54,773 nucleotides of DNA from Erysipelotrichaceae bacterium (GCA_030525525.1 JAUNEN010000005.1:25459-80231), one strand, 5' to 3'; positions 31,462-40,320 are shown, counted from the stretch's first letter. Translations and numbers: made by a program. Notes: generated from the sequence alone by a model not told the origin.

Positions 31462-34400
31462 ATGAACATAATCCATAAGCTTCTGCTGGTGCTGACTGTG
31501 GCCGCCGGTTCTTTTGAGATTACGGCAGGCAATACAATCACACTCAGCGCCAAAGAAGATGCGGATCCATATCCAATGGCCTGCAAAGCCTATGAAGTCG
31601 ACAATGTCAATTCTTCGGGAGGGTTTGACAAAGTCAGCTGCCATAATCAATATTCATCTGCGCTTGACGCAATGAAAAAACTCGGGGATGACGGAGTAGT
31701 GAGACATGTCTCATCTCTTTCACCGACAAAAATCATTGCCATGAACAACGGTATGGCTTTTGCATACCCGTTCAGAGGCGGATCAAGTCTGCTTGTCTAC
31801 TATCAGGATCCGTCTTTTTCAAGCGCGTATGCAACGACCTATTCCGGTCAGCATTATCAGATGAAATACTTTGAGACGGTTGCCTATGATGGATCAGGCA
31901 GCGGAACCGTCAGGATCAATCTGAATGGATTTGAAGGCTATGCGCAGCTGAAGAATGTCGATCTTGTTCCGCTGAAGTTCTTCACAGACGGTCTGACAAT
32001 CAGCCTTGGCGGCAACGAGACGTTCTATAACACGCCTGAAGAACCTTTCTCACTGATCCCCAGAATGAATACGTTTGTCTGTGTCAGACGGGGCAATTAC
32101 AAGGAACTGCTCTTTAATTCCTGGTATGGCTGGAGTGAGGATGGCGTCAATGCGGTGCAGCTTAACAGAAATCTCAGTCTGCCGGCAGCAGAGTGGATGA
32201 CGGAGGGAACCGTTTATTACAGCTATAACGGAACTGATTACTATACCGATCAGGCTTATAAAAACTTTGCAGGTCAGTATTTCAACTACTACCAGTTTCT
32301 GCCGTTAAGAACAAAGACAGAGATCAAAGCGGAAACATTCGATGCTTTCCTGAAGGCAAACAATATTCCTTCAACTTCAAAGCTCTATGGCAATGCGCAG
32401 GCGTTCATCGATGCCCAGAATGAATACGGTGTCAATGCACTCATGGTCTATGCCATGGCCTGTCTTGAATCGGCTTACGGCACAAGCTACTACGCAATCA
32501 ACCGCAACAACTTCTTCGGCTGGGGTGCCTATGACACCAATCCCAACGAAGCCGCTTCATTCAAAACCGTGGAAGAGGGCATCAGAAGACAGATGTCGGA
32601 AAATCTTGCCGGATATCTTGATATGAATGACTGGCGCTTCTACGGATCGATCATCGGCAACAAGGGTTCAGGATTCAATCTCAAATATGCTTCAGCAGTC
32701 TACTGGGGCATGCAGATTGCTTCCATTGCCTATCGGATCGATAAACTGTCATGCAATGAAGACGGAAACCTGACCGATTACAACCGTGTGAACATCGGTA
32801 TTGTGAAAGATTCATCAGCTTATGCGTCTTTGACAAAAGGCGGCAAGGCAGCCTATGACATCACAAGTGGTAACGGCAGATATGTTCCCATCTATCCGGT
32901 GGCAGTCTTAAGCGAAGAAGACGGCTATTACAAAACACAATGCACAAACTACGTTGTTGACGGAAAGCTCTGGTTTATCAAAGGAAAGGAAGACGTCAGA
33001 AGCTATGACTGGGAAAACAGCGTCGGCTGGTTTGCAAAAGATGCAGTCGAGCTGATCAACACCGCTGAAGTTCCGCATGAAGAAGCACCTGTCATCGGCG
33101 AGGCGGTTGAAACACTCGATGCACTCAGCCTTGAAGGCACAGTCCTGAAATTCAGCGGCAGCAGCTATCGCGAAGGTGTGAAGATTTTTGAAGAGAATCA
33201 GCCTTCCGTGAAGCTGGTCATTGAAAACAGCAGATATGAACCGGCCGCAGAAATCGCTGCGAAAACAGAGACGGATGAAAACGGCAGGGTTTCATACAAT
33301 GCGCAAGCTGATCTTGCTGATCTGACTCCCGGAACATACTTCTTCAGAATTGCATATGAATATGCCGCTGCAAAGGAATACAGTTCCGAGTTCTATCTGA
33401 AGACAGAAGAGCTTCCGGAAGGATTCATCCTGAATCAGCGTGCCTATGAATTTGCAAAGGATTCGAAGAACTTCCTGTCACTTACAATCGCTGAGATCAC
33501 CTGCGGCGCAGGTACGCATTATGACGAAGAAGCCAAAGGCTGCATCGTTGATGTGCCTGTGAAGGAATACAGCGAAGTTCCTGAAGATGATATGCGCTTA
33601 ATGAGAGGCGTTGATGAAATCACATTTGACGAAGAAACAAAGACAGTGAAACTGAACGGTCTTGCATTCTTTAAACAGATGGATGCACGTGCCGGTGAAA
33701 TTGTTCATGAACTGGTTCTTGTCAACACCGAGAAAGATCAGGAATATGCATTAAGCGCTGCGACAAATGATTACGACGGCTTGATGAAGGGATCGCCTTA
33801 TGATCTGAGTGATGTCGGCTTTGAAGCAGATCTTGATCTCAATGAAATCGAAAGCGGCAATTATTATCTGCGTATCAGGACGATCAATCCTGAGAGAACA
33901 GGGGAAGGCGCACTCTTCAGCAACCTTGAAAATACAACCTTCACGATCGTCAATGATCATGGTGAAACAGTACGTTTCTTCGCCAATCCGCTTTCAAACT
34001 ACAGACTTGAGGTATCAGTCGAAAAACAGTCGCTGAGCCTTGATGATGTGAAAAAGCCTTCGAGAATGACGAGCCTCTTCGGCTATCAGTCATTGAAGAC
34101 GGAAGATTCGCATCTGAAGATGGACGGTCTCGGAATTCTTTATCAGGCAGCGATGCGTGAAAGCGATCAGGTCGCTTACCGCGTCCACCTGCAGGATGAA
34201 GAAGGAAATCTTTACAGCTATGATGCCGGCGGCAGATCCAGCAATATGGATTTCGCTCCGGTTCTCAGATCATCATTCGAGCTGACATATGTCTCGTTTG
34301 ATCTCGACGCAGATCTGAGTGAACTGCCGTGCGGGACATACCGGATGTATCTGGAAATCACAACTTCCGAATATCATGATCTCTTCGAAATGTATTCAAT

Positions 34401-34509
34401 CACTTCCGATTCGTATACAGCAGATCTTGAGGACGGCAGAAAACTCACAGTCTCGACAACCGATGTCAGAAGCAGATATGAACTGACAATTTCAGAAAGG
34501 GAGGCCTAA
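31462..34509 (+). CDS. Large secreted glucosaminidase-domain cell-wall hydrolase
   Basis: Predicted peptidoglycan N-acetylglucosaminidase, 1015 residues. It has a signal peptide (about residues 1-29), an N-terminal region of unknown fold (about 35-290), then the glucosaminidase domain (about 300-430) with NEYGVNALMVYAMACLESAY, where Glu336 is the expected acid, and GTSYYAINRNNFFGWGAYD. An SH3b-like stretch (about 445-535) ends GWFAKDAVELIN. The C-terminal 480 residues look like repeated beta-sandwich segments (STLEG-type, LADLTPGTYFFRIAYEY, DLNEIESGNYYLRIRTI, DADLSELPCGTYRMYLEIT). GAGGA precedes the ATG. There is no sortase motif or membrane anchor, so it may be held by its tail repeats. Confidence 0.82.
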   Translation: MNIIHKLLLVLTVAAGSFEITAGNTITLSAKEDADPYPMACKAYEVDNVNSSGGFDKVSCHNQYSSALDAMKKLGDDGVVRHVSSLSPTKIIAMNNGMAFAYPFRGGSSLLVYYQDPSFSSAYATTYSGQHYQMKYFETVAYDGSGSGTVRINLNGFEGYAQLKNVDLVPLKFFTDGLTISLGGNETFYNTPEEPFSLIPRMNTFVCVRRGNYKELLFNSWYGWSEDGVNAVQLNRNLSLPAAEWMTEGTVYYSYNGTDYYTDQAYKNFAGQYFNYYQFLPLRTKTEIKAETFDAFLKANNIPSTSKLYGNAQAFIDAQNEYGVNALMVYAMACLESAYGTSYYAINRNNFFGWGAYDTNPNEAASFKTVEEGIRRQMSENLAGYLDMNDWRFYGSIIGNKGSGFNLKYASAVYWGMQIASIAYRIDKLSCNEDGNLTDYNRVNIGIVKDSSAYASLTKGGKAAYDITSGNGRYVPIYPVAVLSEEDGYYKTQCTNYVVDGKLWFIKGKEDVRSYDWENSVGWFAKDAVELINTAEVPHEEAPVIGEAVETLDALSLEGTVLKFSGSSYREGVKIFEENQPSVKLVIENSRYEPAAEIAAKTETDENGRVSYNAQADLADLTPGTYFFRIAYEYAAAKEYSSEFYLKTEELPEGFILNQRAYEFAKDSKNFLSLTIAEITCGAGTHYDEEAKGCIVDVPVKEYSEVPEDDMRLMRGVDEITFDEETKTVKLNGLAFFKQMDARAGEIVHELVLVNTEKDQEYALSAATNDYDGLMKGSPYDLSDVGFEADLDLNEIESGNYYLRIRTINPERTGEGALFSNLENTTFTIVNDHGETVRFFANPLSNYRLEVSVEKQSLSLDDVKKPSRMTSLFGYQSLKTEDSHLKMDGLGILYQAAMRESDQVAYRVHLQDEEGNLYSYDAGGRSSNMDFAPVLRSSFELTYVSFDLDADLSELPCGTYRMYLEITTSEYHDLFEMYSITSDSYTADLEDGRKLTVSTTDVRSRYELTISEREA

Positions 34510-34510
34510 G

Positions 34511-35233
34511 ATGAAACGGATCAGATACGGAATTATGTATTGCGCCGCATGTACGGCAGCTGTCTTTGCCGGTGCATTCGGCGGAACGCAGTACTACGCA
34601 GTGACACACCCGGCCGAAGTGATTTCATTCGAAGGAAAGAATGTCACAATCGCAAAAGACTGGGCAAATAAAAACAGAGTCAGTGAACAGGTCGATTTCA
34701 TCTATGAATATGACGAAGAAGCTGACGAGAACACGATCATGAGCCAGTCCCTTGAAGAAGGAACAGTCATGGGAAGATATGAAATCCTCTCACTGACTGT
34801 TTCACTCGGTGCCGATCCTGAAAAGGAATTCAGAATCATTGACTTTACAGGGAAAAAGGAAGAAGAAGTCCGCGCCTGGTTTGATGAGCACGGTTTCAGG
34901 AATGTGACATATGAATACCGCCATACGGATGATGAAGCATTTACCGAAGGCATGTTCATGGAAGTTGTCCCGGCAGCCGGCTCAACCGTGAAGCGTTCAG
35001 AAAAGATCAATGTCACAATCGCAACAAAGAAGAGCGAAGACATCATTGTGAGTGATCTGACTCTCTATACCTTTGACAACCTGTCCGCATGGGCGGATGA
35101 AAACAGACTGACGCTCAATGTGACCTGGGTATTTGATTCATCACCGTACGGAACAGTCATCTCATTTGATCCGGAAGCCGGAAGTATTGTACATACCGGC
35201 GACAGCATCAATGTGACGTTTAAAAAAGTATAA
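34511..35233 (+). CDS. Membrane-anchored PASTA-repeat protein, possibly truncated
   Basis: 240 residues: an N-terminal membrane or signal segment (YGIMYCAACTAAVFAGAFGG) and about three PASTA-like repeats (IIDFTGKKEEEVRAWFDEHG with EVVPAAGSTVKRSEKINVTI; VSDLTLYTFDNLSAWADENR with ISFDPEAGSIVHTGDSINVT). PASTA repeats bind peptidoglycan or muropeptides; here there is no kinase domain. It begins one base after the glucosaminidase stop, so the two are coupled. The frame ends at TAATAATAA and then stays open for another 165 codons, so the present protein may be a shortened form of a longer surface protein. Confidence 0.75.
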   Translation: MKRIRYGIMYCAACTAAVFAGAFGGTQYYAVTHPAEVISFEGKNVTIAKDWANKNRVSEQVDFIYEYDEEADENTIMSQSLEEGTVMGRYEILSLTVSLGADPEKEFRIIDFTGKKEEEVRAWFDEHGFRNVTYEYRHTDDEAFTEGMFMEVVPAAGSTVKRSEKINVTIATKKSEDIIVSDLTLYTFDNLSAWADENRLTLNVTWVFDSSPYGTVISFDPEAGSIVHTGDSINVTFKKV

Positions 35234-35239
35234 TAATAA

Positions 35240-35734
35240 AAAGAAAACAACGACTCCGACAGGGAAGTCCTCGCAGCTGATGCATCACGTTCAATCACAC
35301 CGACCATGGAGCCTGCTTCAATGGTGAACCCGCAGAAAACACCTTCACCGACTCCCGTTCCGACTTTAAGGCCGACACCTGTTCCGACACATAAGCCGAC
35401 CCCGGCACCGACACCCGTACCCACCCCGGTACCTACACCTGTTCCGACTCCGGTTCCGACTCCCGTCCCGACCCCGGTGCCTACACCGGTACCGACACCC
35501 GAACCGGTTGAGGAACCTGTCACGGGCGGCTGTCCGGTTGCGATCATCTCATCGATTTTCACAAACGGAACTGCTGAAGATGTCATCGGCTATTACGGCA
35601 GCGAAGGGTGCACATGGAACGTCGTCACTTATGGCGATCCTTCCACCAATCCCAACAACTACATGGGCGTTGCCGGCTATACGCAGACTTCACCCTCAAA
35701 CGCAACTCTGACGATGTATGTCAGATGGCAGTAA
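35240..35734 (+). pseudogene. In-frame proline-rich tail beyond the triple stop
   Basis: After TAATAATAA (35231-35239) the same frame continues open: [18 protein letters not shown], then a PT-rich linker with seven consecutive PVPT units, then about 70 residues with two cysteines ([35 protein letters not shown]). The ATGs at 35306 and 35321 lack a ribosome binding site, so independent translation is doubtful. The third codon positions of the PVPT units vary, which suggests the protein sequence was recently under selection. It reads as the detached C-terminal part of the PASTA protein. The C-terminal domain is not one I recognise. Confidence 0.6.
35343..35510 (+). repeat. Degenerate 12-nt tandem repeat encoding PVPT units
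   Basis: Repeats of CCnGTnCCnACn with changing third bases; nine PVPT units, seven of them consecutive. It is a protein-level repeat rather than a perfect DNA repeat. It produces an artificial Val-Gly-Thr-Gly frame on the other strand. Confidence 0.85.
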
Positions 35735-35762
35735 CGGCTCAAAAATCAGATCAATACAAAAC

Positions 35763-35812
35763 AGAGTTCTCCGTCCTTCATGCACAATGCAGAATATGGA
35801 GAGCTCTTTTCA
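35763..35812 (+). terminator. Terminator of the cell-surface locus
   Basis: AGAGTTCTCC (35763-35772) pairs with GGAGAGCTCT (35798-35807) with one T-G wobble; the apical region holds TGCA-CAA-TGCA. TTTT follows. The large loop makes it less certain. Confidence 0.55.
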
Positions 35813-35961
35813 TTTCCGGTGAGCATGTAACATAAAAGACAAAATTCGGAATCTGTAATGTTACTGAAGCAAAATTTATTAGTTGAAAATACCAATAATA
35901 TGAGTCTTCAATTATCTGTGAAAAAATCGTGAAATAATTCAAAAAAACTTAAAGTCTATCC

Positions 35962-35990
35962 ATTGAAAGCGCTTACTCAGAGTGATAATA
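35962..35990 (+). promoter_or_regulatory. mglB promoter overlapped by a CcpA cre site
   Basis: -35 TTGAAA (35962-35967), 17 nt, -10 TAATAT (35985-35990) preceded by TGA. TGAAAGCGCTTACT (35963-35976) matches the CcpA operator consensus at all but the last position and covers the -35 and spacer, so repression during growth on preferred sugars is predicted. Confidence 0.75.
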
Positions 35991-36038
35991 TTCTATTGAA
36001 GATTGATGTTCATTAGAACATGTTTACAGGAGGGAATA

Positions 36039-37079
36039 ATGAAAATTAAATCTTTAATCGCAGCAGGATTGACTCTTGCTATGCTCGCTGGCTGCTCTAA
36101 CGGTGAAGCTCAGGGACAGACAGAAGGCGGAACAGAAGGCGGCGGAGAACAGGCCACAACAGAAGCTAAGACATACAATGTCGGCGTTGCAATCTACGAC
36201 TTCAACGATGCCTTCATGACACTCTACAGAAACGAGATCGAATCCTATTTCGCTTCTCTGGAAACAGACGAAGTCAAGTACAAGATCTCCATGGTCGACG
36301 GTAAGAACGACCAGAATGAACAGGGCAACCAGATCGACACATTCATCGCTCAGCAGATGGACGTCGTCATCCTCAACCTGGTTCAGACATCATCCGCAGA
36401 TTCTGCAATCCAGAAACTCGTTGACGCAAATATCCCGGTAGTCCTCATCAACCGTGAACCGATGGGCGACAACGGCGATGAATCCTATGCAGGAATCCTC
36501 GACAATGCTACAGTCTGCTATGTCGGTGCAGATGCTCGTCAGTCCGGAACAATCCAGGGCCAGATCATTGTTGATCTCGAAAACCATGGCGATGTAAACG
36601 GCGATGGCGTTGTTAAGTACATCATGGTTCAGGGTGACCCTGAAAACAGCGATGCTCAGTATCGTACAGAATACTCAATCAAAGCTCTTGAAGAAGCAGG
36701 AATCAAGGTTGAGAACCTCTATGACAAGCCTCAGGTTGGTAACTGGAAGCGTGACCAGGGCCAGACAATTGCTGCTAACGCACTGGCTCAGTTCGGTGAT
36801 GATATAGAAGTTATCTTCTGCAACAACGATGACATGGCTTGCGGTGCTGCAACATCTATCGAAAACGCTGGACGTAAAGTCGGCGAAGACATCTACCTCG
36901 TTGGTGTTGATGCAATCCAGGATGCTGTTGATCTGATTGAGCAGGGCAAGATGACCGGTACAGTTCTGAACGACCACATCGGTCAGTCCCACACGGCAGT
37001 TGATGTAGCTGTTAAGCTCCTCAATGGTGAAGCAATCGATAATTATTACTGGGTTGACTACCTGCCGATTACAGAATAA
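36039..37079 (+). CDS. mglB: Galactose/methyl-galactoside-type sugar-binding lipoprotein
   Basis: Periplasmic-binding-protein type 1 receptor of a sugar ABC importer. The signal ends in LAMLAGC (lipid Cys19), followed by a Gly/Glu/Gln-rich spacer. The mature part has VGVAIYDFNDAFMTLYRNE, VVILNLVQTSSADSAIQKL, VCYVGADARQSG and IFCNNDDMACGAA. DVNGDGVVKYIMVQGDPE matches the EF-hand-like calcium loop of galactose-binding protein, which supports an MglB rather than ribose-type call. It has 346 residues. ATG 36039 follows AGGAGGG; the frame is open to 36003. First gene of mglBAC, under a cre-overlapped promoter. Confidence 0.9.
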   Translation: MKIKSLIAAGLTLAMLAGCSNGEAQGQTEGGTEGGGEQATTEAKTYNVGVAIYDFNDAFMTLYRNEIESYFASLETDEVKYKISMVDGKNDQNEQGNQIDTFIAQQMDVVILNLVQTSSADSAIQKLVDANIPVVLINREPMGDNGDESYAGILDNATVCYVGADARQSGTIQGQIIVDLENHGDVNGDGVVKYIMVQGDPENSDAQYRTEYSIKALEEAGIKVENLYDKPQVGNWKRDQGQTIAANALAQFGDDIEVIFCNNDDMACGAATSIENAGRKVGEDIYLVGVDAIQDAVDLIEQGKMTGTVLNDHIGQSHTAVDVAVKLLNGEAIDNYYWVDYLPITE

Positions 37080-37101
37080 TTACTGTTGAATTGACATTAT
37101 G

Positions 37102-37134
37102 GGGCGAGTCTCACAGGCTTGCCCTTTCTTTTTT
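37102..37134 (+). terminator. Attenuating terminator between mglB and mglA
   Basis: GGGCGAGT (37102-37109) and GCTTGCCC (37117-37124) form an 8-bp stem with two wobble pairs, followed by TTTCTTTTTT. It probably lets only part of the transcripts reach mglAC. Confidence 0.75.
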
Positions 37135-37168
37135 AGATTAATTGATTTGGGATAGACAGGAGAAACAT

Positions 37169-38680
37169 ATGTCTGAATTTGTATTGGAAATGAAAGATGT
37201 TTATAAAGCTTTCCCCGGTGTCGTCGCATTAAATCATGTCAAGCTTCAGCTCAAGCCCGGAACCGTTCATGCACTCATGGGGGAGAACGGTGCAGGCAAA
37301 TCGACTTTGATGAAATGCATGTTCGGCATTTACAGCATGGATGAAGGGGAAATCTTTATCGACGGACAAAAGGTTGAGATTCATAATCCAATGGATGCTT
37401 TGACAAAAGGAATCGCCATGGTTCATCAGGAACTGCAGCCGATTCCGGCACGAACAATCGGTGAAAACATCTATCTCGGCCGCTACCCGCTCAAGAGCTA
37501 CGGACCGTTCAAAGTGGTCGATCATGAAAAACTGTACAGCGACGCTGCTGCAGTACTGAAAGAAGTCCGCATGGATTTCGATCCGAAGATGAAGCTCGGC
37601 GAACTCAGCATTTCACAGATGCAGTCAGTTGAAATTGCAAAAGCTGTTTCTGCCAACTGCCGTGTTCTGATTCTCGACGAACCGACATCTTCACTTACTC
37701 AGAATGAAGTTGAAACACTTTTTACCATCGTGAATGATCTGAAGGCAAAAGGTGTTGCTATAGTTTATATCTCCCATAAGATGGATGAAATCCTCAGAAT
37801 CTCCGATGAAGTGACCATCATGCGTGACGGTCAGTATATCGGTACCTGGGAAGCAAAAGGTCTGACCACTGACTTTATCATTACCAAGATGGTCGGCCGT
37901 GAACTGACAAATCTCTATCCGCCGCGTTCCAACGTGCCCGGTGAAGTTGAATTTGAAGTTGATGACTTCACTTCCATCAACCCGAAGAGCTTCCGCCACT
38001 GCTCATTCAATGTACGCAAGGGTGAGATTCTTGGTGTTGCGGGTCTGGTTGGCGCACAGAGAACCGAACTCATGGAAGGTATCTTCGGTATCCGTTCAAA
38101 GACAAGCGGAACCGTACGCTTACGCGGTCAGGAACTGAAGATCACCCAGCCGAAAGATGCGATTGACCATGGCGTTGCGATGCTGACGGAAGACAGAAGA
38201 GGAAGCGGTATCCTCGGTGTTCTCTCGGTTGCCGATAATATTTCCATCGCATCGCTGAATAAGTATCTGGAACACGGATTCCTTCTGAACAACAAGAAAA
38301 TCGAAGAACTCGTGCAGGAAAATATTCAGCAGATGAATACAAAGACACCCTCTTCGAAAACACCGATCCAGTCGCTCTCAGGTGGCAACCAGCAGAAGGT
38401 GCTGATCGGCCGCTGGCTGGCGAATGATCCTGACGTGCTCATTCTCGATGAGCCGACCAGAGGTATTGACGTCGGTGCGAAGTATGAAATCTACACAATC
38501 ATTGCAGATCTGGCGAAGCAGGGAAAATCCATTATCATGATTTCCTCCGAAATGGCTGAACTCATCGGTATGTCCGACAGAGTCATGGTCATGTGCGATG
38601 GCCGTATCACCGGATTCATCGACGGAAAAGACGCTACACAGGAAAATATCATGGAACTTGCAACACAGTTTGAATCTTGA
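37169..38680 (+). CDS. mglA: Galactose/methyl-galactoside ABC importer ATP-binding protein
   Basis: Double-cassette ATPase of the sugar (CUT2) class. The N-terminal cassette has MGENGAGKSTLMKCMFG, LSISQMQSVEIAKAV and VLILDEPTSSL. The C-terminal cassette has the reduced Walker A LVGAQRTELMEGIFG usual for this class, LSGGNQQKVLIGRWL and VLILDEPTRGIDVGAK. It has 503 residues, normal. ATG 37169 has AGGAGA upstream. It follows the attenuator and precedes mglC by 19 nt. Confidence 0.94.
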   Translation: MSEFVLEMKDVYKAFPGVVALNHVKLQLKPGTVHALMGENGAGKSTLMKCMFGIYSMDEGEIFIDGQKVEIHNPMDALTKGIAMVHQELQPIPARTIGENIYLGRYPLKSYGPFKVVDHEKLYSDAAAVLKEVRMDFDPKMKLGELSISQMQSVEIAKAVSANCRVLILDEPTSSLTQNEVETLFTIVNDLKAKGVAIVYISHKMDEILRISDEVTIMRDGQYIGTWEAKGLTTDFIITKMVGRELTNLYPPRSNVPGEVEFEVDDFTSINPKSFRHCSFNVRKGEILGVAGLVGAQRTELMEGIFGIRSKTSGTVRLRGQELKITQPKDAIDHGVAMLTEDRRGSGILGVLSVADNISIASLNKYLEHGFLLNNKKIEELVQENIQQMNTKTPSSKTPIQSLSGGNQQKVLIGRWLANDPDVLILDEPTRGIDVGAKYEIYTIIADLAKQGKSIIMISSEMAELIGMSDRVMVMCDGRITGFIDGKDATQENIMELATQFES

Positions 38681-38699
38681 TCAATAAGGGTGAAAGAAT

Positions 38700-39710
38700 A
38701 TGAATGAAAAAAAGAATTTTGGGCAGATAGTCATTGATTATGCAAAATCAAATCCGATTGTAATTCTGCTTGTCATTGTCTCTATTTTTGTCGGTCTGAC
38801 GACAAAGAACTTCTTCTCATGGGGAAACTTCAATAACCTCGTCAGCAACACTGCAGTCCGTTTCATTATCGCGCTCGGTGTTTCAGGCTGTCTGATTACA
38901 AAGGGTACTGACCTTTCTGCAGGACGTCAGGTCGGTCTCTCCGCTTGTATCGCTGGTATTCTCTGCCAGCGCGGTGACTACAGCGGCAAAATCTTCCCGA
39001 ATGTTCCGGAAATGAGCATCTGGGTTGTTCTTCTGATCGTCATTGCAATCGGCGCAATCATCGGTATCATCAACGGTCTGATCATCTCCCGTCTGAAGGT
39101 TCCGCCCTTCATCACAACACTGGGTACACAGACAATCGTTTACGGTCTCGCTCTTGTCGTTACAAATGCGCAGCCGGTCGGCGGTTTCCAGAGTGCTTAT
39201 ACAAGCTTTGTTGCAGGGAAGTTCGGTTCGGCAAACGGCTTCCAGATTCCGTATCTGCTGATTATCGCTCTCTTGTTCGGTCTGTTCTTCTGGGTACTCT
39301 ACAACCAGATGAGACACGGCAAATACATGTATGCAATCGGCGGAAACGAAATCGCAGCTGAAGTTTCCGGTGTCAACACCAAGAAGACAATCACTCTGAT
39401 CTATATGACAGCCGGTATCATGTATGCTGTTGCAGGCTGGCTGGTCGCTGCAAAGTCAGGCGGTGCTTCCTCCGCGATGGGTCAGGGCTATGAGCTTGAA
39501 GCAATCGCCGGATGTACAATCGGTGGTATCTCCACAACCGGCGGTATCGGTACTGTTTCAGGCGTTCTTGTCGGTGTCCTCGTATTCGAACTTCTGAAGA
39601 TCGTCCTTCAGTTCCTCGGTGTCAACCCTTACTACAACTTCATCGTTCAGGGTATCGTCATCGTCGTCGCTGTCGCCCTCGATATCAGAAAGAACATCAA
39701 GAAGAAATAA
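38700..39710 (+). CDS. mglC: Galactose/methyl-galactoside ABC importer permease
   Basis: Membrane subunit of the CUT2 sugar importer, about eight to ten hydrophobic segments. It has GVSGCLITKGTDLSAGRQVGLSA (split motif GTDLSAGR), LKVPPFITTLGTQTIVYGLA, GKYMYAIGGNEIAAEVSGVN and the C-terminal LEAIAGCTIGGISTTGGIGT. The N-terminus NEKKNFGQIVIDYAKSNPI is typical of MglC. It has 336 residues, normal. AGGGTGAAAG precedes the ATG and a strong terminator follows the stop. Confidence 0.93.
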   Translation: MNEKKNFGQIVIDYAKSNPIVILLVIVSIFVGLTTKNFFSWGNFNNLVSNTAVRFIIALGVSGCLITKGTDLSAGRQVGLSACIAGILCQRGDYSGKIFPNVPEMSIWVVLLIVIAIGAIIGIINGLIISRLKVPPFITTLGTQTIVYGLALVVTNAQPVGGFQSAYTSFVAGKFGSANGFQIPYLLIIALLFGLFFWVLYNQMRHGKYMYAIGGNEIAAEVSGVNTKKTITLIYMTAGIMYAVAGWLVAAKSGGASSAMGQGYELEAIAGCTIGGISTTGGIGTVSGVLVGVLVFELLKIVLQFLGVNPYYNFIVQGIVIVVAVALDIRKNIKKK

Positions 39711-39728
39711 TCATTGCTTCTCATTCAG

Positions 39729-39759
39729 GGTACTCTGAGAAATCAGGGTACCTTTTTTT
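39729..39759 (+). terminator. mglC terminator
   Basis: GGTACTCTGA, GAAA tetraloop, TCAGGGTACC (10-bp stem with one wobble), then seven T. Confidence 0.93.
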
Positions 39760-39777
39760 GCGGCAGAGAAGTAACAT

Positions 39778-40320
39778 ATGTGTATGAAACTTTACGTATG
39801 CGATCTCTCATATGCTGCCTCACATGAGAGCAAACTCAGAAAACTGAGACTTGCCGGCAATATGATTGCTTTGTGTTCTGACTTCAACCGTCAGGCGCTG
39901 ATGAGAAAATACAGAACGCTTGCCAATTACTATATTGCAGACCATGGCGAATTCGCTTTCAGCGGATGCTATATCCTGTTTGAAGAACGCAGTCCCGATA
40001 CAGGGAAGGTGATTGAGCTCCTTGAAGAACACCATATCTCATACCGGTTTGCCTATCCGTATACCAATGCGTGCGGAGGCCAGGATGTGAAGTATGCAAG
40101 CGACCGGTCTCTTTCCAATGAATATTTCACCTATGCAATTCATTTTGCTTCGGGTGAAACAAAAGAAGAGATGAGAAAAATACTGGGACCGTATTGCGTG
40201 CTTGCCGAAGCAGGGGATGAATGCGGACTCTGTTTCCGCTCTGCTTCATATGAAAAGGCACTCAAAGCGATCATGGAACATGAATCGGTTGATGAAGAAA
40301 ATATTGTATTTCTGTGCTGA
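39778..40320 (+). CDS. Degenerate Cof-type HAD-like protein
   Basis: 180 residues resembling a Cof-family HAD phosphatase that has lost its catalytic residues. The start MCMKLYVCDLSYAAS corresponds to the DxDGT motif I but has no second Asp or Thr. ALCSDFNRQALMRKY and NYYIADHGEFAF resemble the motif II and anchor regions. EKALKAIMEHESVDEENIVFLC aligns with the stretch before motif IV, and the protein stops exactly where GDxxND should follow. It is probably a non-catalytic remnant or binding protein. It starts 19 nt after the mglC terminator with a weak GAGAAG site and no clear promoter, so expression depends on read-through. Confidence 0.5.
   Translation: MCMKLYVCDLSYAASHESKLRKLRLAGNMIALCSDFNRQALMRKYRTLANYYIADHGEFAFSGCYILFEERSPDTGKVIELLEEHHISYRFAYPYTNACGGQDVKYASDRSLSNEYFTYAIHFASGETKEEMRKILGPYCVLAEAGDECGLCFRSASYEKALKAIMEHESVDEENIVFLC

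Larger units (their letters stand above)
35735..36038 (+). other. Intergenic region with terminator, cre site and mglB promoter
   Basis: 304 nt without a gene. It holds an imperfect terminator (35763-35812), an AT-rich stretch (35813-35950) in which I see no clear element, then the cre-overlapped mglB promoter (35962-35990) and the ribosome binding site AGGAGGG before the mglB ATG at 36039. Confidence 0.7.

Noticed and set aside
35343-35510. Tandem repeats as a CRISPR-like array
   Set aside because: The units are contiguous 12-mers encoding PVPT, with no spacers and with synonymous drift.
35065-35586. Minus-strand open frame with a long Val-Gly-Thr-Gly repeat
   Set aside because: It is the antisense shadow of the PVPT-coding repeat; it has no ribosome binding site or promoter.
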